This document shows, piece by piece, positions 26,676 to 34,695 of a stretch of DNA of 64,000 bases. Numbering within the stretch: position 1 is the first letter of the stretch; every line of letters starts with the position of its first letter. The notes under the pieces are model-generated. The model saw only the letters and a program-made list of their open reading frames with translations, made no database searches and had not been told where the DNA came from. The translations under genes were made by a program, and so were the position numbers. Origin of the DNA: Clostridiaceae bacterium. Its GTDB lineage: Bacteria; Bacillota; Clostridia; Oscillospirales; Acutalibacteraceae. The DNA lies in assembly GCA_904501755.1 (NCBI GenBank), contig CAJGBV010000002.1, positions 66,703-130,702 of the forward strand, read 5' to 3'.

Positions 26676-27497
26676 ATGAAAGTTTTAGATGCTCAGTTTG
26701 TTAAAGGCTTTATTCGTATGGCTGATGATGGTTGGAATCAGGGTTGGCATGAAAGAAACGGTGGTAATCTGACCTACCGCATTAAACCTGAAGAGGTAGA
26801 GTCTATTAAAGAAAATTTTACATTTGATCGTGATTGGACTCCTATTGGAACCAGTGTTCCAAAACTTGCTGGCGAGTATTTTATGACTACAGGCAGTGGT
26901 AAATATTTCCGCAATGTTATCCTTGATGCTGAGTCTAATACAGGTATTGTTGAAATTGATGGTAAGGGTGAAAATTTCCGTATCGTATGGGGTCTTACAG
27001 GTGGTGCAAGACCTACAAGCGAGCTTCCGAGCCATCTTATGAACCATGAGGTTAAAAAAGAAATAAGCGGTGGTAAGCATAGAGTTATATATCACGCTCA
27101 CCCTGCAAATACTATTGCTCTTACTTTTGTACTTCCTCTTACTGACGAAGTGTTTACAAGAGAAATTTGGGAAATGGCTACCGAATGTCCTGTTGTATTT
27201 CCCGATGGTATCGGTGTAGTGCCTTGGATGGTTCCCGGTGGTAGAGATATTGCTGTTGCTACAAGCCAGCTTATGAAAAAATATGATGTTGCTATATGGG
27301 CACATCACGGTATGTTCTGTTCGGGTGAGGATTTTGATTTAACCTTCGGTCTTATGCACACCGTTGAAAAAGCTGCTGAAATTCTTGTAAAAGTAAGAAG
27401 TATGGCAGGCGATAAACGTCAGACAATTTTACCTGATGATTTCAGAAATCTTGCTAAAGATTTCGGTCTGACTCTTCCTGAAAAATTCTTGAAATAA
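26676..27497 (+). CDS. rhaD: Rhamnulose-1-phosphate aldolase
   Basis: Class II zinc aldolase splitting L-rhamnulose 1-phosphate into dihydroxyacetone phosphate and L-lactaldehyde, 273 residues. Zinc histidines are in 'YHAHPANTIAL' and 'IWAHHGMFCSG', and the catalytic Glu is in the 'GGARPTSELPSH' region typical of the family. N-terminal 'NEGGNLTYR'-like 'HERNGGNLTYR' binds phosphate. No lactaldehyde reductase gene is present in this window. Confidence 0.96.
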   Translation: MKVLDAQFVKGFIRMADDGWNQGWHERNGGNLTYRIKPEEVESIKENFTFDRDWTPIGTSVPKLAGEYFMTTGSGKYFRNVILDAESNTGIVEIDGKGENFRIVWGLTGGARPTSELPSHLMNHEVKKEISGGKHRVIYHAHPANTIALTFVLPLTDEVFTREIWEMATECPVVFPDGIGVVPWMVPGGRDIAVATSQLMKKYDVAIWAHHGMFCSGEDFDLTFGLMHTVEKAAEILVKVRSMAGDKRQTILPDDFRNLAKDFGLTLPEKFLK

Positions 27498-27509
27498 AGG
27501 AGTAGGGTA

Positions 27510-28904
27510 ATGAAGTATTATCTTGCGATAGATTTAGGTGCATCGAGCGGACGGCACATTCTTGCACATACCGAGAATGGAAAGCTTGTACTTGAAGAAA
27601 TACACCGCTTTAAAAATGGATTTGATAATAAAAATGGTACTCTTTGTTGGGATACAGAAAGACTTTTTTCAGAAATAATGATTGGTATGAAAAAATGTGC
27701 ACAGCTTGGAAAAATACCCGAGTCTGTTGCTATTGATACCTGGGGCGTAGACTTTGTTTTGCTTGACAGTGAAGATAATATCATTGGTGATTCTGTTTGT
27801 TATCGCGATTCAAGAACCAACGGAATGGATGTTGAGCTTTCTAAGATAATAAGCGAAGAGGATTTATATAAAAAAACAGGTATACAAAAACAACTTTTCA
27901 ATACTTCATATCAGCTACTTAGTATTAAGCTTAATCATTCTGAATATTTTGATCAAGCAAAAACATTCCTGTTTATTCCTGAATATCTTACGTTTTTGCT
28001 GTCGGGTAAAAAGGCAAGTGAATATACTATTGCTTCCACCAGTCAGTTACTTAATGCAAATAGCAAGGATTGGGATTTTGATCTTATTGAAAAAATGGGT
28101 ATTCCTAAAGAAATTTTCTGTCCCATTCACCGTCCGGGAACTGTTGTGGGTAATCTAACTCCTGAAGTTAAAAAAGAACTTGGATACGATACTAAGGTAA
28201 TTCTTACTGCAGCTCATGATACAGCGAGTGCTATTGCCGCTTTGCCTACTCAAGAGGATAATACTCTTTATATCAGCTCAGGCACTTGGTCACTTCTTGG
28301 TACTGAGAGTATGTATCCATTATGTTCACGTGATAGCATGCTTGCTAATTTTACAAATGAGGGCGGATATGATTACCGCTTCCGTTTCCTTAAGAATATA
28401 ATGGGACTTTGGATGATGCAGTCGGTCAGAAGAGAGTGGAAAGAGGAAATAGGCTTCGGTGAAATTTCCAATATGGCAAGAGAATCTGACATAACCTCCT
28501 GTGTTGACCCTCAGAGCAATGTTTTCTTTGCCCCTGATTCGATGATTGTTGCTGTTAAGGAAGAATGTAAACGTACAGGTCAGAAAACCCCTGAAACTTT
28601 AGGTGAAATTGCTAAGGTTATTTATAATAGTCTGTCTGAATGTTATGCTACTGCTATTAAACAAATTGAAGACATAACCGGAATTACTTATTCATCTATT
28701 GCAATTGTAGGTGGCGGCTCGCAGGATTCATATCTCAATGAACTTACTGCAAAAGCTTCCGGTAAAAAGGTAAGTGCAGGGCCGACAGAGGCAACCGCTT
28801 TGGGTAACATTATTATTCAGATGATGGCGCTTGATGATATTTGCGACCTTAAATCTGCAAGAAAGATAATTGCAAAATCTTTTGATATTAAATACTTTGG
28901 ATAA
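27510..28904 (+). CDS. rhaB: Rhamnulokinase
   Basis: FGGY-family sugar kinase that phosphorylates L-rhamnulose with ATP, 464 residues. The N-terminal ATPase fold has 'LAIDLGASSGRHI' and 'IDTWGVDFVLLD'; the second domain has 'AAHDTASAIAALP', 'YISSGTWSLLG' and 'IAIVGGGSQDSYLN'. It begins 12 bases after rhaD and is followed by a strong terminator. No rhamnose transporter accompanies the operon. Confidence 0.97.
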   Translation: MKYYLAIDLGASSGRHILAHTENGKLVLEEIHRFKNGFDNKNGTLCWDTERLFSEIMIGMKKCAQLGKIPESVAIDTWGVDFVLLDSEDNIIGDSVCYRDSRTNGMDVELSKIISEEDLYKKTGIQKQLFNTSYQLLSIKLNHSEYFDQAKTFLFIPEYLTFLLSGKKASEYTIASTSQLLNANSKDWDFDLIEKMGIPKEIFCPIHRPGTVVGNLTPEVKKELGYDTKVILTAAHDTASAIAALPTQEDNTLYISSGTWSLLGTESMYPLCSRDSMLANFTNEGGYDYRFRFLKNIMGLWMMQSVRREWKEEIGFGEISNMARESDITSCVDPQSNVFFAPDSMIVAVKEECKRTGQKTPETLGEIAKVIYNSLSECYATAIKQIEDITGITYSSIAIVGGGSQDSYLNELTAKASGKKVSAGPTEATALGNIIIQMMALDDICDLKSARKIIAKSFDIKYFG

Positions 28905-28906
28905 AA

Positions 28907-28938
28907 AAATAACACTCCCTATGGAGTGTTATTTAAAT
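28907..28938. terminator. Bidirectional terminator rhaB/xre
   Basis: A 12-bp stem AAATAACACTCC/GGAGTGTTATTT with loop CTAT lies between convergent genes, with A/T runs on both flanks. Confidence 0.88.
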
Positions 28939-28939
28939 T

Positions 28940-29347
28940 TTAGTCACTGTTAAAGTGTTTGTTACATTCTTTAATAAGCGAATTGATGTATTGGTCTTTG
29001 TGTTCGTCGGGTAATGAACGGAAGAGTGCTACCAAAAGACTTTCTTTATCTGTTAGTTTATTATTTTCATTTTTATATTCACTTTTGCTTTCTTCAAGAT
29101 TAATAAATGAGTAGGTATTGTCGTATTTTACATCAACATTAAATGTATTTGGAGATATTTCCAGAACCTTAGCAACGCTATTTAAAAATTCTTCAGGAAT
29201 GTGAACAGCTTTTGACTCATAATAAGAATATGTGCTTCTCGCCATACCGATAGCATCGGCAACATCATTTTGAGTTAGCCCTTTTTTCTTTCTGTAATAA
29301 GTTATTCTTACTCTGATTTCATCTGATACCTGTTTTTTATTACTCAT
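28940..29347 (-). CDS. XRE-family helix-turn-helix regulator
   Basis: DNA-binding protein of 135 residues. The N-terminal HTH_3 domain is clear: 'RITYYRKKKGLTQNDVADAI' followed by 'ARSTYSYYE' and 'SVAKVLEISPNTF'. The second half is acidic and helical, with no recognisable sensor domain. The target is unknown. A perfect palindrome 15 bases upstream of its start is a candidate autoregulatory site, and that site also covers the -35 of the divergent tRNA-Thr promoter. Confidence 0.85.
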   Translation of the reverse strand: MSNKKQVSDEIRVRITYYRKKKGLTQNDVADAIGMARSTYSYYESKAVHIPEEFLNSVAKVLEISPNTFNVDVKYDNTYSFINLEESKSEYKNENNKLTDKESLLVALFRSLPDEHKDQYINSLIKECNKHFNSD

Positions 29348-29361
29348 TTTTAACTCCTTAC

Positions 29362-29390
29362 TTGACTAATTAAGTCAAAGTTGGTATAAT
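29362..29390 (+). promoter_or_regulatory. tRNA-Thr promoter overlapping a palindrome
   Basis: TTGACT (29362-29367), a 17-base spacer and a perfect TATAAT (29385-29390). The -35 is the left half of palindrome TTGACTAATTAAGTCAA (29362-29378), which lies between the divergent xre gene and the tRNA. Confidence 0.82.
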
Positions 29391-29403
29391 CTTAAACAAG
29401 TGA

Positions 29404-29479
29404 GCTGAAGTGGCGTAGTCGGTAGCGCAACTGATTCGTAATCAGTAGGTCGTGGGTTCGAATCCCATCTTCAGCACCA
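29404..29479 (+). tRNA. tRNA-Thr(CGT)
   Basis: A 76-base tRNA. The acceptor stem GCTGAAG pairs with CTTCAGC, then A and an encoded CCA. The anticodon arm ACTGA-TTCGTAA-TCAGT gives anticodon CGT, reading the ACG threonine codon. The T arm 'GTGGGTTCGAATCCCAT' is intact. Confidence 0.96.
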
Positions 29480-29516
29480 AAATAAAAGTCGCACTGTGCG
29501 GCTTTTATTTTTTTAT
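29480..29516 (+). terminator. Terminator after tRNA-Thr
   Basis: AATAAAAGTCGCAC pairs with GTGCGGCTTTTATT (one wobble, short loop) and a T run follows. It lies in the gap before the convergent spoVFB gene. Confidence 0.85.
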
Positions 29517-29561
29517 ATTTTACTATCAAAAAAAGTTTTTGTCAACTATTGTCGAACTTTG

Positions 29562-30134
29562 TTACAGGATAAGTGGTTGAAGTTGCTTTCCCTCAAGAGC
29601 TAAAGTGACTGTTTCGCATATTTTTGTGAAGTCTGCTATCATAGATGTAGGCTTGTTAATTGCATCATCTTGTCTGTATGGCACAAAATAAATGTTCTTT
29701 GTGTTCAAAAGTACGCCGATATTTTTTGCTGATGCTGAGAGTGCGTCATTTGTAGCAATTGCTAAAATTACCGGTTTGTTGTTTCGCAGATGAGCTTTTA
29801 CCGCCATAGTGACACTGGTATCTGTAATTCCGTTTGCTAATTTACCCAAAGTGTTGCCTGTACAGGGTGCTACTATTAATACATCAAGTAGTTTTTTTGG
29901 ACCAATCGGCTCAGCTTGTTCAACTGTGTGCAGTATATCATTTCCTGTTATTTCTTTTACTCTGTTCTGTAAAGATATATGCTCTGTAAAACGCGTATCG
30001 GTATTATATAAAATAGCTGACATTATAGGAATGATTTTAATTCCCGTTGCCGCCAATTCTCTTAACGCTGTCATTGAGTCAGATATTGTACAGAAAGAGC
30101 CGCACATTGCATATCCGGCAGTTAATTCTTTCAT
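29562..30134 (-). CDS. spoVFB: Dipicolinate synthase subunit B
   Basis: Flavoprotein-like subunit (190 residues) of dipicolinic acid synthase, which acts in the mother cell to make the spore-core chelator. The flavodoxin/decarboxylase-type fold shows 'GYAMCGSFCTISD', 'VAPCTGNTLGKLANGITDTS' and 'PVILAIATNDALS'. The start ATG 30134 follows GGAGATATTT; a longer in-frame start would invade spoVFA. It lies 10 bases after spoVFA. Confidence 0.93.
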   Translation of the reverse strand: MKELTAGYAMCGSFCTISDSMTALRELAATGIKIIPIMSAILYNTDTRFTEHISLQNRVKEITGNDILHTVEQAEPIGPKKLLDVLIVAPCTGNTLGKLANGITDTSVTMAVKAHLRNNKPVILAIATNDALSASAKNIGVLLNTKNIYFVPYRQDDAINKPTSMIADFTKICETVTLALEGKQLQPLIL

Positions 30135-30144
30135 AAATATCTCC

Positions 30145-30936
30145 TTAACATATATTATTTTCTTTAAATACACTAACTATTGTTTCTGCCATTATTTCTC
30201 CGGCAGTGACAGGTGCTGTCTTACCGGGAAGACCGTTAGCATTAATATAATTAATACCTAATTTTTCAATTGAAGGCACATCTATTCCCAACTGATTTGA
30301 TGCAAGTTCAACGAATAGAGCGTTTTTACCAGCTTTATTTAAAATTTCGCTGTTGAATATCATTGTAGGCACGGTATTAATAACTATATCAAAATCGTTT
30401 ATATACTTAACCATTTCTTCAAAGTATATCGCTTTCATTCCTAATGCTTCTATTTCAGCGTGGTTCGAATTTTTTCTGATTACTACGGTTACATCAGCAC
30501 CGAAAGATGACAGTCTATTAAGAAGTATTCTTGAAACTCTACCGAATCCGCTTACAAGTATTTTGCTTTTATAAAGGGTTGATCTTGTATTGTTAATCAG
30601 TAAAGCAATTGCACCCTCTGCTGTAGGAATAGCATTGGATAATGAAAAATCATCTCTACTACAAAGGTCACATACATTTTGATGACTAAAACCTGCTCCG
30701 ATTATAATACAGCTTTCAGGGGCAGAGTCGATAAGAGTTTTAATACTTCTGTCTGTCGCAATGCAAAAATTCAGATTTTTCTTATCACTTGTTACGGGTG
30801 TGGGCAAAATTATCGCTTTTGTATCCGGATGAATTTTATCGGTGTAATCATAGATTTCAAATTGTTTTAATTTACCACTAAGATAAGCTTTAATTTGCTG
30901 GCTTCTATTATCGTTTCCAACCATCATTATTTTCAT
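30145..30936 (-). CDS. spoVFA: Dipicolinate synthase subunit A
   Basis: NAD(P)-binding subunit of dipicolinate synthase, 263 residues, slightly shorter than the roughly 297 of Bacillus, the difference being near the N-terminus. Seen: 'KILVSGFGRVSRILLNRLSS' (Rossmann motif), 'INTVPTMIFNSEIL' and the terminal 'NGLPGKTAPVTAGEI'. The start MKIMMVGND at 30936 follows a GGTGA site; upstream in-frame starts would lie within the hairpin or cca. With spoVFB it completes the DPA synthase operon. Confidence 0.92.
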   Translation of the reverse strand: MKIMMVGNDNRSQQIKAYLSGKLKQFEIYDYTDKIHPDTKAIILPTPVTSDKKNLNFCIATDRSIKTLIDSAPESCIIIGAGFSHQNVCDLCSRDDFSLSNAIPTAEGAIALLINNTRSTLYKSKILVSGFGRVSRILLNRLSSFGADVTVVIRKNSNHAEIEALGMKAIYFEEMVKYINDFDIVINTVPTMIFNSEILNKAGKNALFVELASNQLGIDVPSIEKLGINYINANGLPGKTAPVTAGEIMAETIVSVFKENNIC

Positions 30937-30942
30937 TTTATC

Positions 30943-30994
30943 ACCTGAAATCAAAAGTACCATAGAATGAATTACTACTATCATTCTATGGTAC
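30943..30994 (-). terminator. Hairpin between cca and spoVFA
   Basis: A perfect 14-bp inverted repeat, GTACCATAGAATGA (30957-30970) with TCATTCTATGGTAC (30981-30994), starts 3 bases after the cca stop. On the minus strand TTTTGATTT follows, giving a terminator of moderate quality. It ends only about 20 bases before the spoVFA start. Confidence 0.65.
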
Positions 30995-30997
30995 AGT

Positions 30998-32140
30998 TTA
31001 CTTATTGTTACAAGCAATATCTATTAATTTTTGCCGCTTGTTTTGTGTTGGATTCTCAATAACGAAGTTTGTGAGTAAAGAAAGTGTGTCACCGATATTT
31101 TTGCCCGATAATCCTATTTCATGTAAATCATTGCCATTGATTTTAAGATGCTCTGTTTTGTATGGCTCACCGCTATCAATAACTTTTTTTACAATATCTG
31201 CAGATTGATTTTTGATAATCATAGAATCCTCTACAGCTTTTCTTGAAAATTTATTTAGAGCTTTTTTGCAGTCGGAAGAGCTTAATATTTTAAACTCAGT
31301 CAGTTCCTTTAGTTCGTTACAGTAGTTTAGAAGCGCTTTGTCTGTTTTTAGTTGATTACAGATTTCTGTGGCAGATAAGTTTGCACAGCTTGCAAAAGCA
31401 AAAAATCTAATAAATCTTTCCTTTGGTAGTCTTTTAAGGGAATCTGAAATTTTACATTCAGTTATACCGCAGAATGATAAAGCGTCAGTTTTCAGCAAGG
31501 GGTTAATATTCTGAGGATAATCTGATAATAATGTTTTATACAGTTCTACTGCAATTCTTTCTCTGCTGATTTCATAAAGCTTATGTGATAATTCAATAGC
31601 AGAGCATAGTGTATTTTCTTCTATAGCAAAGCCAAGCTGTGCGGAAAATCTGAATAAACGCATTATACGAAGCTTATCTTCACTAAATCTTTCTATAGGC
31701 TCACCAACGGTACGCAGTATTTTATTTTTGAGGTCATCGACACCGCCGAAATGGTCAACAAGTCCCTTTTTATCATTATAAGCAAGAGCATTAACAGTAA
31801 AATCTCTGCGGGATAGGTCATCCTTAAGATTTCTGACAAAGCAAACATTTTCTGGATGGCGGGAATCAATGTAAGAACCATCGGTACGGTATGTAGTAAC
31901 CTCAATATTTTTACCGTGAGATACAACAGTGACCGTTCCGTGCTTTATTCCTGTGGCAATGGTCTTTTCAAAAAGACCAAGAGTTTCTTCAGGTAACAGG
32001 GAAGTGGCTATATCATAATCGTCAGGTGTTTTATTTAGAAGTGTATCCCTGACACAGCCACCTACAAGAAAGGCTTCTCCGCCGAAATTTTCAATTGTAT
32101 TAATAACATCTTTTACATAGTCGGGTATGAAAATTTTCAT
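30998..32140 (-). CDS. cca: CCA tRNA nucleotidyltransferase
   Basis: Adds or repairs the 3' CCA of tRNAs. Class II nucleotidyltransferase of 380 residues: 'FLVGGCVRDTLLNKTPDDYD' holds the GG-DxD catalytic core, 'RRDFTVNALAY' the following motif, and 'EDKLRIMRLFRFSAQLGF' the RNA-binding neck. The C-terminal HD-type tail seen in some homologues is not evident. All three tRNAs in this window encode CCA, so the enzyme would mainly do repair for them. Confidence 0.95.
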   Translation of the reverse strand: MKIFIPDYVKDVINTIENFGGEAFLVGGCVRDTLLNKTPDDYDIATSLLPEETLGLFEKTIATGIKHGTVTVVSHGKNIEVTTYRTDGSYIDSRHPENVCFVRNLKDDLSRRDFTVNALAYNDKKGLVDHFGGVDDLKNKILRTVGEPIERFSEDKLRIMRLFRFSAQLGFAIEENTLCSAIELSHKLYEISRERIAVELYKTLLSDYPQNINPLLKTDALSFCGITECKISDSLKRLPKERFIRFFAFASCANLSATEICNQLKTDKALLNYCNELKELTEFKILSSSDCKKALNKFSRKAVEDSMIIKNQSADIVKKVIDSGEPYKTEHLKINGNDLHEIGLSGKNIGDTLSLLTNFVIENPTQNKRQKLIDIACNNK

Positions 32141-32167
32141 AAATCCTCCAAATTTAGAAAATAATTG

Positions 32168-32196
32168 TTTATTTTTTCTTTATAATGCTCTATAAT
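32168..32196 (+). promoter_or_regulatory. Promoter of murC
   Basis: TTTATT (32168-32173), a 17-base spacer and TATAAT (32191-32196), 32 bases before the start codon. Confidence 0.5.
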
Positions 32197-32228
32197 AAAT
32201 ATATAACAAAAAAGTATTGGTGAGTGCA

Positions 32229-33602
32229 ATGAAAGAATTAAGAAATGAAGATAAAATTTTATCCTCTGTTAAAAAAATTCATATGATTGGTATAGGTGGC
32301 AGCGGAATGTGTCCGCTTGCTCAGATTCTTCATGATAAGGGTTATGAAATAACGGGCTCTGATAATAACGAAAGCGAACCGCTGAGCAGAATTAAAAAGC
32401 TTGGTATAAAGGTTACTATGGGTCACTTTGCTCAAAATGTTCATTTTAGTGAGCTTGTTGTATATTCAGCAGCTATTTCTAAGGATAATCCGGAGCTTGT
32501 TGAAGCAGATAGACTTTCTATTCCTACAATGGAAAGATCTGTTCTTCTCGGGGCATTAACACGCTATTATGATAATGTAATCGGTGTTTGCGGAACACAT
32601 GGAAAAACCTCTGTTACCTCTATGATAACACAAATCCTCTATTTAAACAAGATGGACCCTACCGCTGTTATCGGCGGAAGACTTCCTCTTTTAAATTCTA
32701 ACGGAAGAATTGGTAAAAGCGAAACTATGGTTTGTGAGGCTTGTGAATTCGTTGATACCTTTTTAAAAATGTCACCTGATATTTCTGTTCTGCTTAATAT
32801 TGATAACGACCATCTTGATTATTTTAAGACGATGGATAACCTTATTCTATCTTTTCATAAGTTTATCGCTATGTCTAAGCTTTCGTATATTAATGGTGAC
32901 GATGAACTTTCCTTAAAGGCGTCAGAGGGAATAGATGCCAGAATCGTAACCTTTGGAATGGATAACAGCAATGATTATTATGCCGAAAACATTGTTTCTA
33001 ATAAACGTGGATACAGCTTTGATGTATGTAATAAAGATGGAATTATCGGTCATCTTGATATGTGTATCCCCGGTAAGCATAATGTATATAACGGCCTTGC
33101 CGCTTTTGCAGTTTGTTACGATTTAGGTGTTAGTGCTCAGGGGATCAAGGACGCTCTTGAAAAGTTTACGGGAGCAAGCAGACGCTTTGAATTTATAGGT
33201 GAGTACGGCGGTTATATGATTGCTGACGATTATGCACATCATCCTACGGAAATCAAAGCAACCCTATCAGCCGCCAAGGCGTTACCATATAATAAAGTTA
33301 TTTGTATTTTTCAGCCATTTACTTTTTCCCGTACTGCGCTTCTTAAGGATGAGTTTATTGATGCATTAAGTATTGCTGATGAGGTCATTCTCACTCCTAT
33401 AATGGGTTCAAGGGAAATTAATACCTATGGTATTTCTTCTCAGCAAATAGCAGAAAAACTTGAAAATGCAAGGGTTATAGATACCTTCGATGAAATTGCC
33501 GACTATGTTTTTGAAAACGCTAAAAAGGATAATATTGTTATTACAATGGGCGGCGGGGATATATATAAGGCTGCACACAAAATAATAGCTAAATATAATT
33601 AA
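32229..33602 (+). CDS. murC: UDP-N-acetylmuramate--L-alanine ligase
   Basis: Adds L-alanine to UDP-MurNAc, the first peptide step of peptidoglycan synthesis, in the cytosol. Mur ligase fold, 458 residues: 'MIGIGGSGMCPLAQIL' (Rossmann UDP-binding), 'GVCGTHGKTSVTSMI' (P-loop), 'NIDNDHLDYF' and 'DDYAHHPTEIKATL'. The start is ATG 32229, 5 bases after GGTGAG; GTG 32220 is an in-frame alternative. It stands alone rather than in a dcw cluster. Confidence 0.96.
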   Translation: MKELRNEDKILSSVKKIHMIGIGGSGMCPLAQILHDKGYEITGSDNNESEPLSRIKKLGIKVTMGHFAQNVHFSELVVYSAAISKDNPELVEADRLSIPTMERSVLLGALTRYYDNVIGVCGTHGKTSVTSMITQILYLNKMDPTAVIGGRLPLLNSNGRIGKSETMVCEACEFVDTFLKMSPDISVLLNIDNDHLDYFKTMDNLILSFHKFIAMSKLSYINGDDELSLKASEGIDARIVTFGMDNSNDYYAENIVSNKRGYSFDVCNKDGIIGHLDMCIPGKHNVYNGLAAFAVCYDLGVSAQGIKDALEKFTGASRRFEFIGEYGGYMIADDYAHHPTEIKATLSAAKALPYNKVICIFQPFTFSRTALLKDEFIDALSIADEVILTPIMGSREINTYGISSQQIAEKLENARVIDTFDEIADYVFENAKKDNIVITMGGGDIYKAAHKIIAKYN

Positions 33603-33628
33603 AAGGACTGCAATGCAGTCCTTTTTTT
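33602..33628. terminator. Terminator murC/DUF4364 gene
   Basis: GGACTG/CAGTCC extended by A/T pairs to an 11-bp stem, then a T run; it serves convergent genes. Confidence 0.87.
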
Positions 33629-34175
33629 ACTGAGAATCAGAGGTGAGAAGGTCGACAAGGCCTGTATACACTTTTGATGGGTTATCGAGAAAACGTTCTT
33701 TTATAGCAGAAGCCTGTGTTTCATCGGTAACCATAATTTTTACGCTCATTAATTCCTGACCGCCCTCCACAGCAGAACAAATCAGATACATCACACCGTT
33801 TTCTTTAACAGTTTCAATTTTTGTATCTTTTGCATTTTTAAGTTTTGAAATCATTTTTGCAGTTAATGCAAAGGCTTTTTCTTTAATTGTGTAGGGGAGT
33901 ATTGTTTTCAGAGTTTCGGAAGCATCTGCACCTTTTTTTGTGACATTATAGGTATCGTCAGCCTCGTTATAAGTAAGATTGTCTGACTTGAGGAGTGCTT
34001 CAAGGGCGTCCATAACCTCAAAGTAGTTAGCAATCCCTTCAATATTAAATAAATTTGCAAGTTGCTTTCCGGGAACGGCAGATTTTACGCCGTTAATAAC
34101 ATAACATATCAGCACTTTTATTTCGGCGGTGCTTATTAGACTGCCTACCCCTGCGGATATAGCGTTGTTTTCCAA
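33627..34175 (-). CDS. DUF4364 family protein (winged-helix type)
   Basis: Protein of 182 residues recognised as DUF4364, a clostridial family with a PadR-like winged-helix N-terminus and a small C-terminal domain. Visible: 'TAEIKVLICYVINGVKSAVP', 'FEVMDALEALLKSDNLTYN' and 'YNVTKKGADASETL'. This suggests a DNA-binding regulator, but the target and ligand are unknown. Its gene is convergent with murC. Confidence 0.75.
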   Translation of the reverse strand: MENNAISAGVGSLISTAEIKVLICYVINGVKSAVPGKQLANLFNIEGIANYFEVMDALEALLKSDNLTYNEADDTYNVTKKGADASETLKTILPYTIKEKAFALTAKMISKLKNAKDTKIETVKENGVMYLICSAVEGGQELMSVKIMVTDETQASAIKERFLDNPSKVYTGLVDLLTSDSQ

Positions 34176-34240
34176 GGCATTTCACATCCTAAAAATATTC
34201 TCATTATATTATAACTGTTAAATTTATATTTTTCAAGATG

Positions 34241-34525
34241 TTATCCGTCATAATCTTCAATAATTGCCATTAATTCCTCCTCACTTTTAATTTCGATGCC
34301 GTTTTTTAGTGCTTCTCGGTCTTTTTGGGGGAGAATATCTATTACAATATCATCATAGATTGCTATGACATTACCATTGCGAAACAGTTTGACCTGTCCG
34401 TTTTCTTCCTTTAATATTGGATTCTTACTGTTTTCTCTTGAATAATTTATTATAAGCATTGAGCCTATAATAACTGCTAAAGTAACAGTAAAAACAAGAA
34501 TTATAATGATTAGCTTTTTGCTCAT
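34241..34525 (-). CDS. Small membrane-anchored protein with BofC C-terminal-like domain
   Basis: Protein of 94 residues with one N-terminal membrane helix ('LIIIILVFTVTLAVIIGSML') and an extracytoplasmic domain. The domain pattern 'NGQVKLFRNGNVIAIYDDI', a central 'LPQKDREALKNGI' and a final 'EEELMAIIEDYDG' resembles the BofC C-terminal domain family of Clostridia. In Bacillus BofC inhibits SpoIVB signalling, but that role cannot be assumed for these short proteins. The start MSKKL at 34525 follows GTGGTGAT. Confidence 0.6.
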   Translation of the reverse strand: MSKKLIIIILVFTVTLAVIIGSMLIINYSRENSKNPILKEENGQVKLFRNGNVIAIYDDIVIDILPQKDREALKNGIEIKSEEELMAIIEDYDG

Positions 34526-34611
34526 TTGCATCACCACTGTGTTTTTTAAGGGTATTATTGCCATATTTTTTTTAAATATTAAAAAATTGTAATACATTTT
34601 TTTGTTTTTTG

Positions 34612-34620
34612 TGGTATAAT
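34612..34620 (+). promoter_or_regulatory. Extended -10 promoter of the PBP gene
   Basis: TGGTATAAT is an extended -10 (TGn plus perfect TATAAT). No good -35 is seen at 17 bases upstream. It lies about 75 bases before the start codon. Confidence 0.5.
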
Positions 34621-34695
34621 AGGAGAAAATGGTAAATTTGTCTGTATGATTTTTAATAAAATTTTGATGATCGTGTTATAGGAGGGAACTATTTA

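Noticed and set aside
26685..27308. A 207-codon reading frame antisense to rhaD.
   Set aside because: A shadow of the well-supported aldolase gene, without family similarity or a ribosome-binding site.
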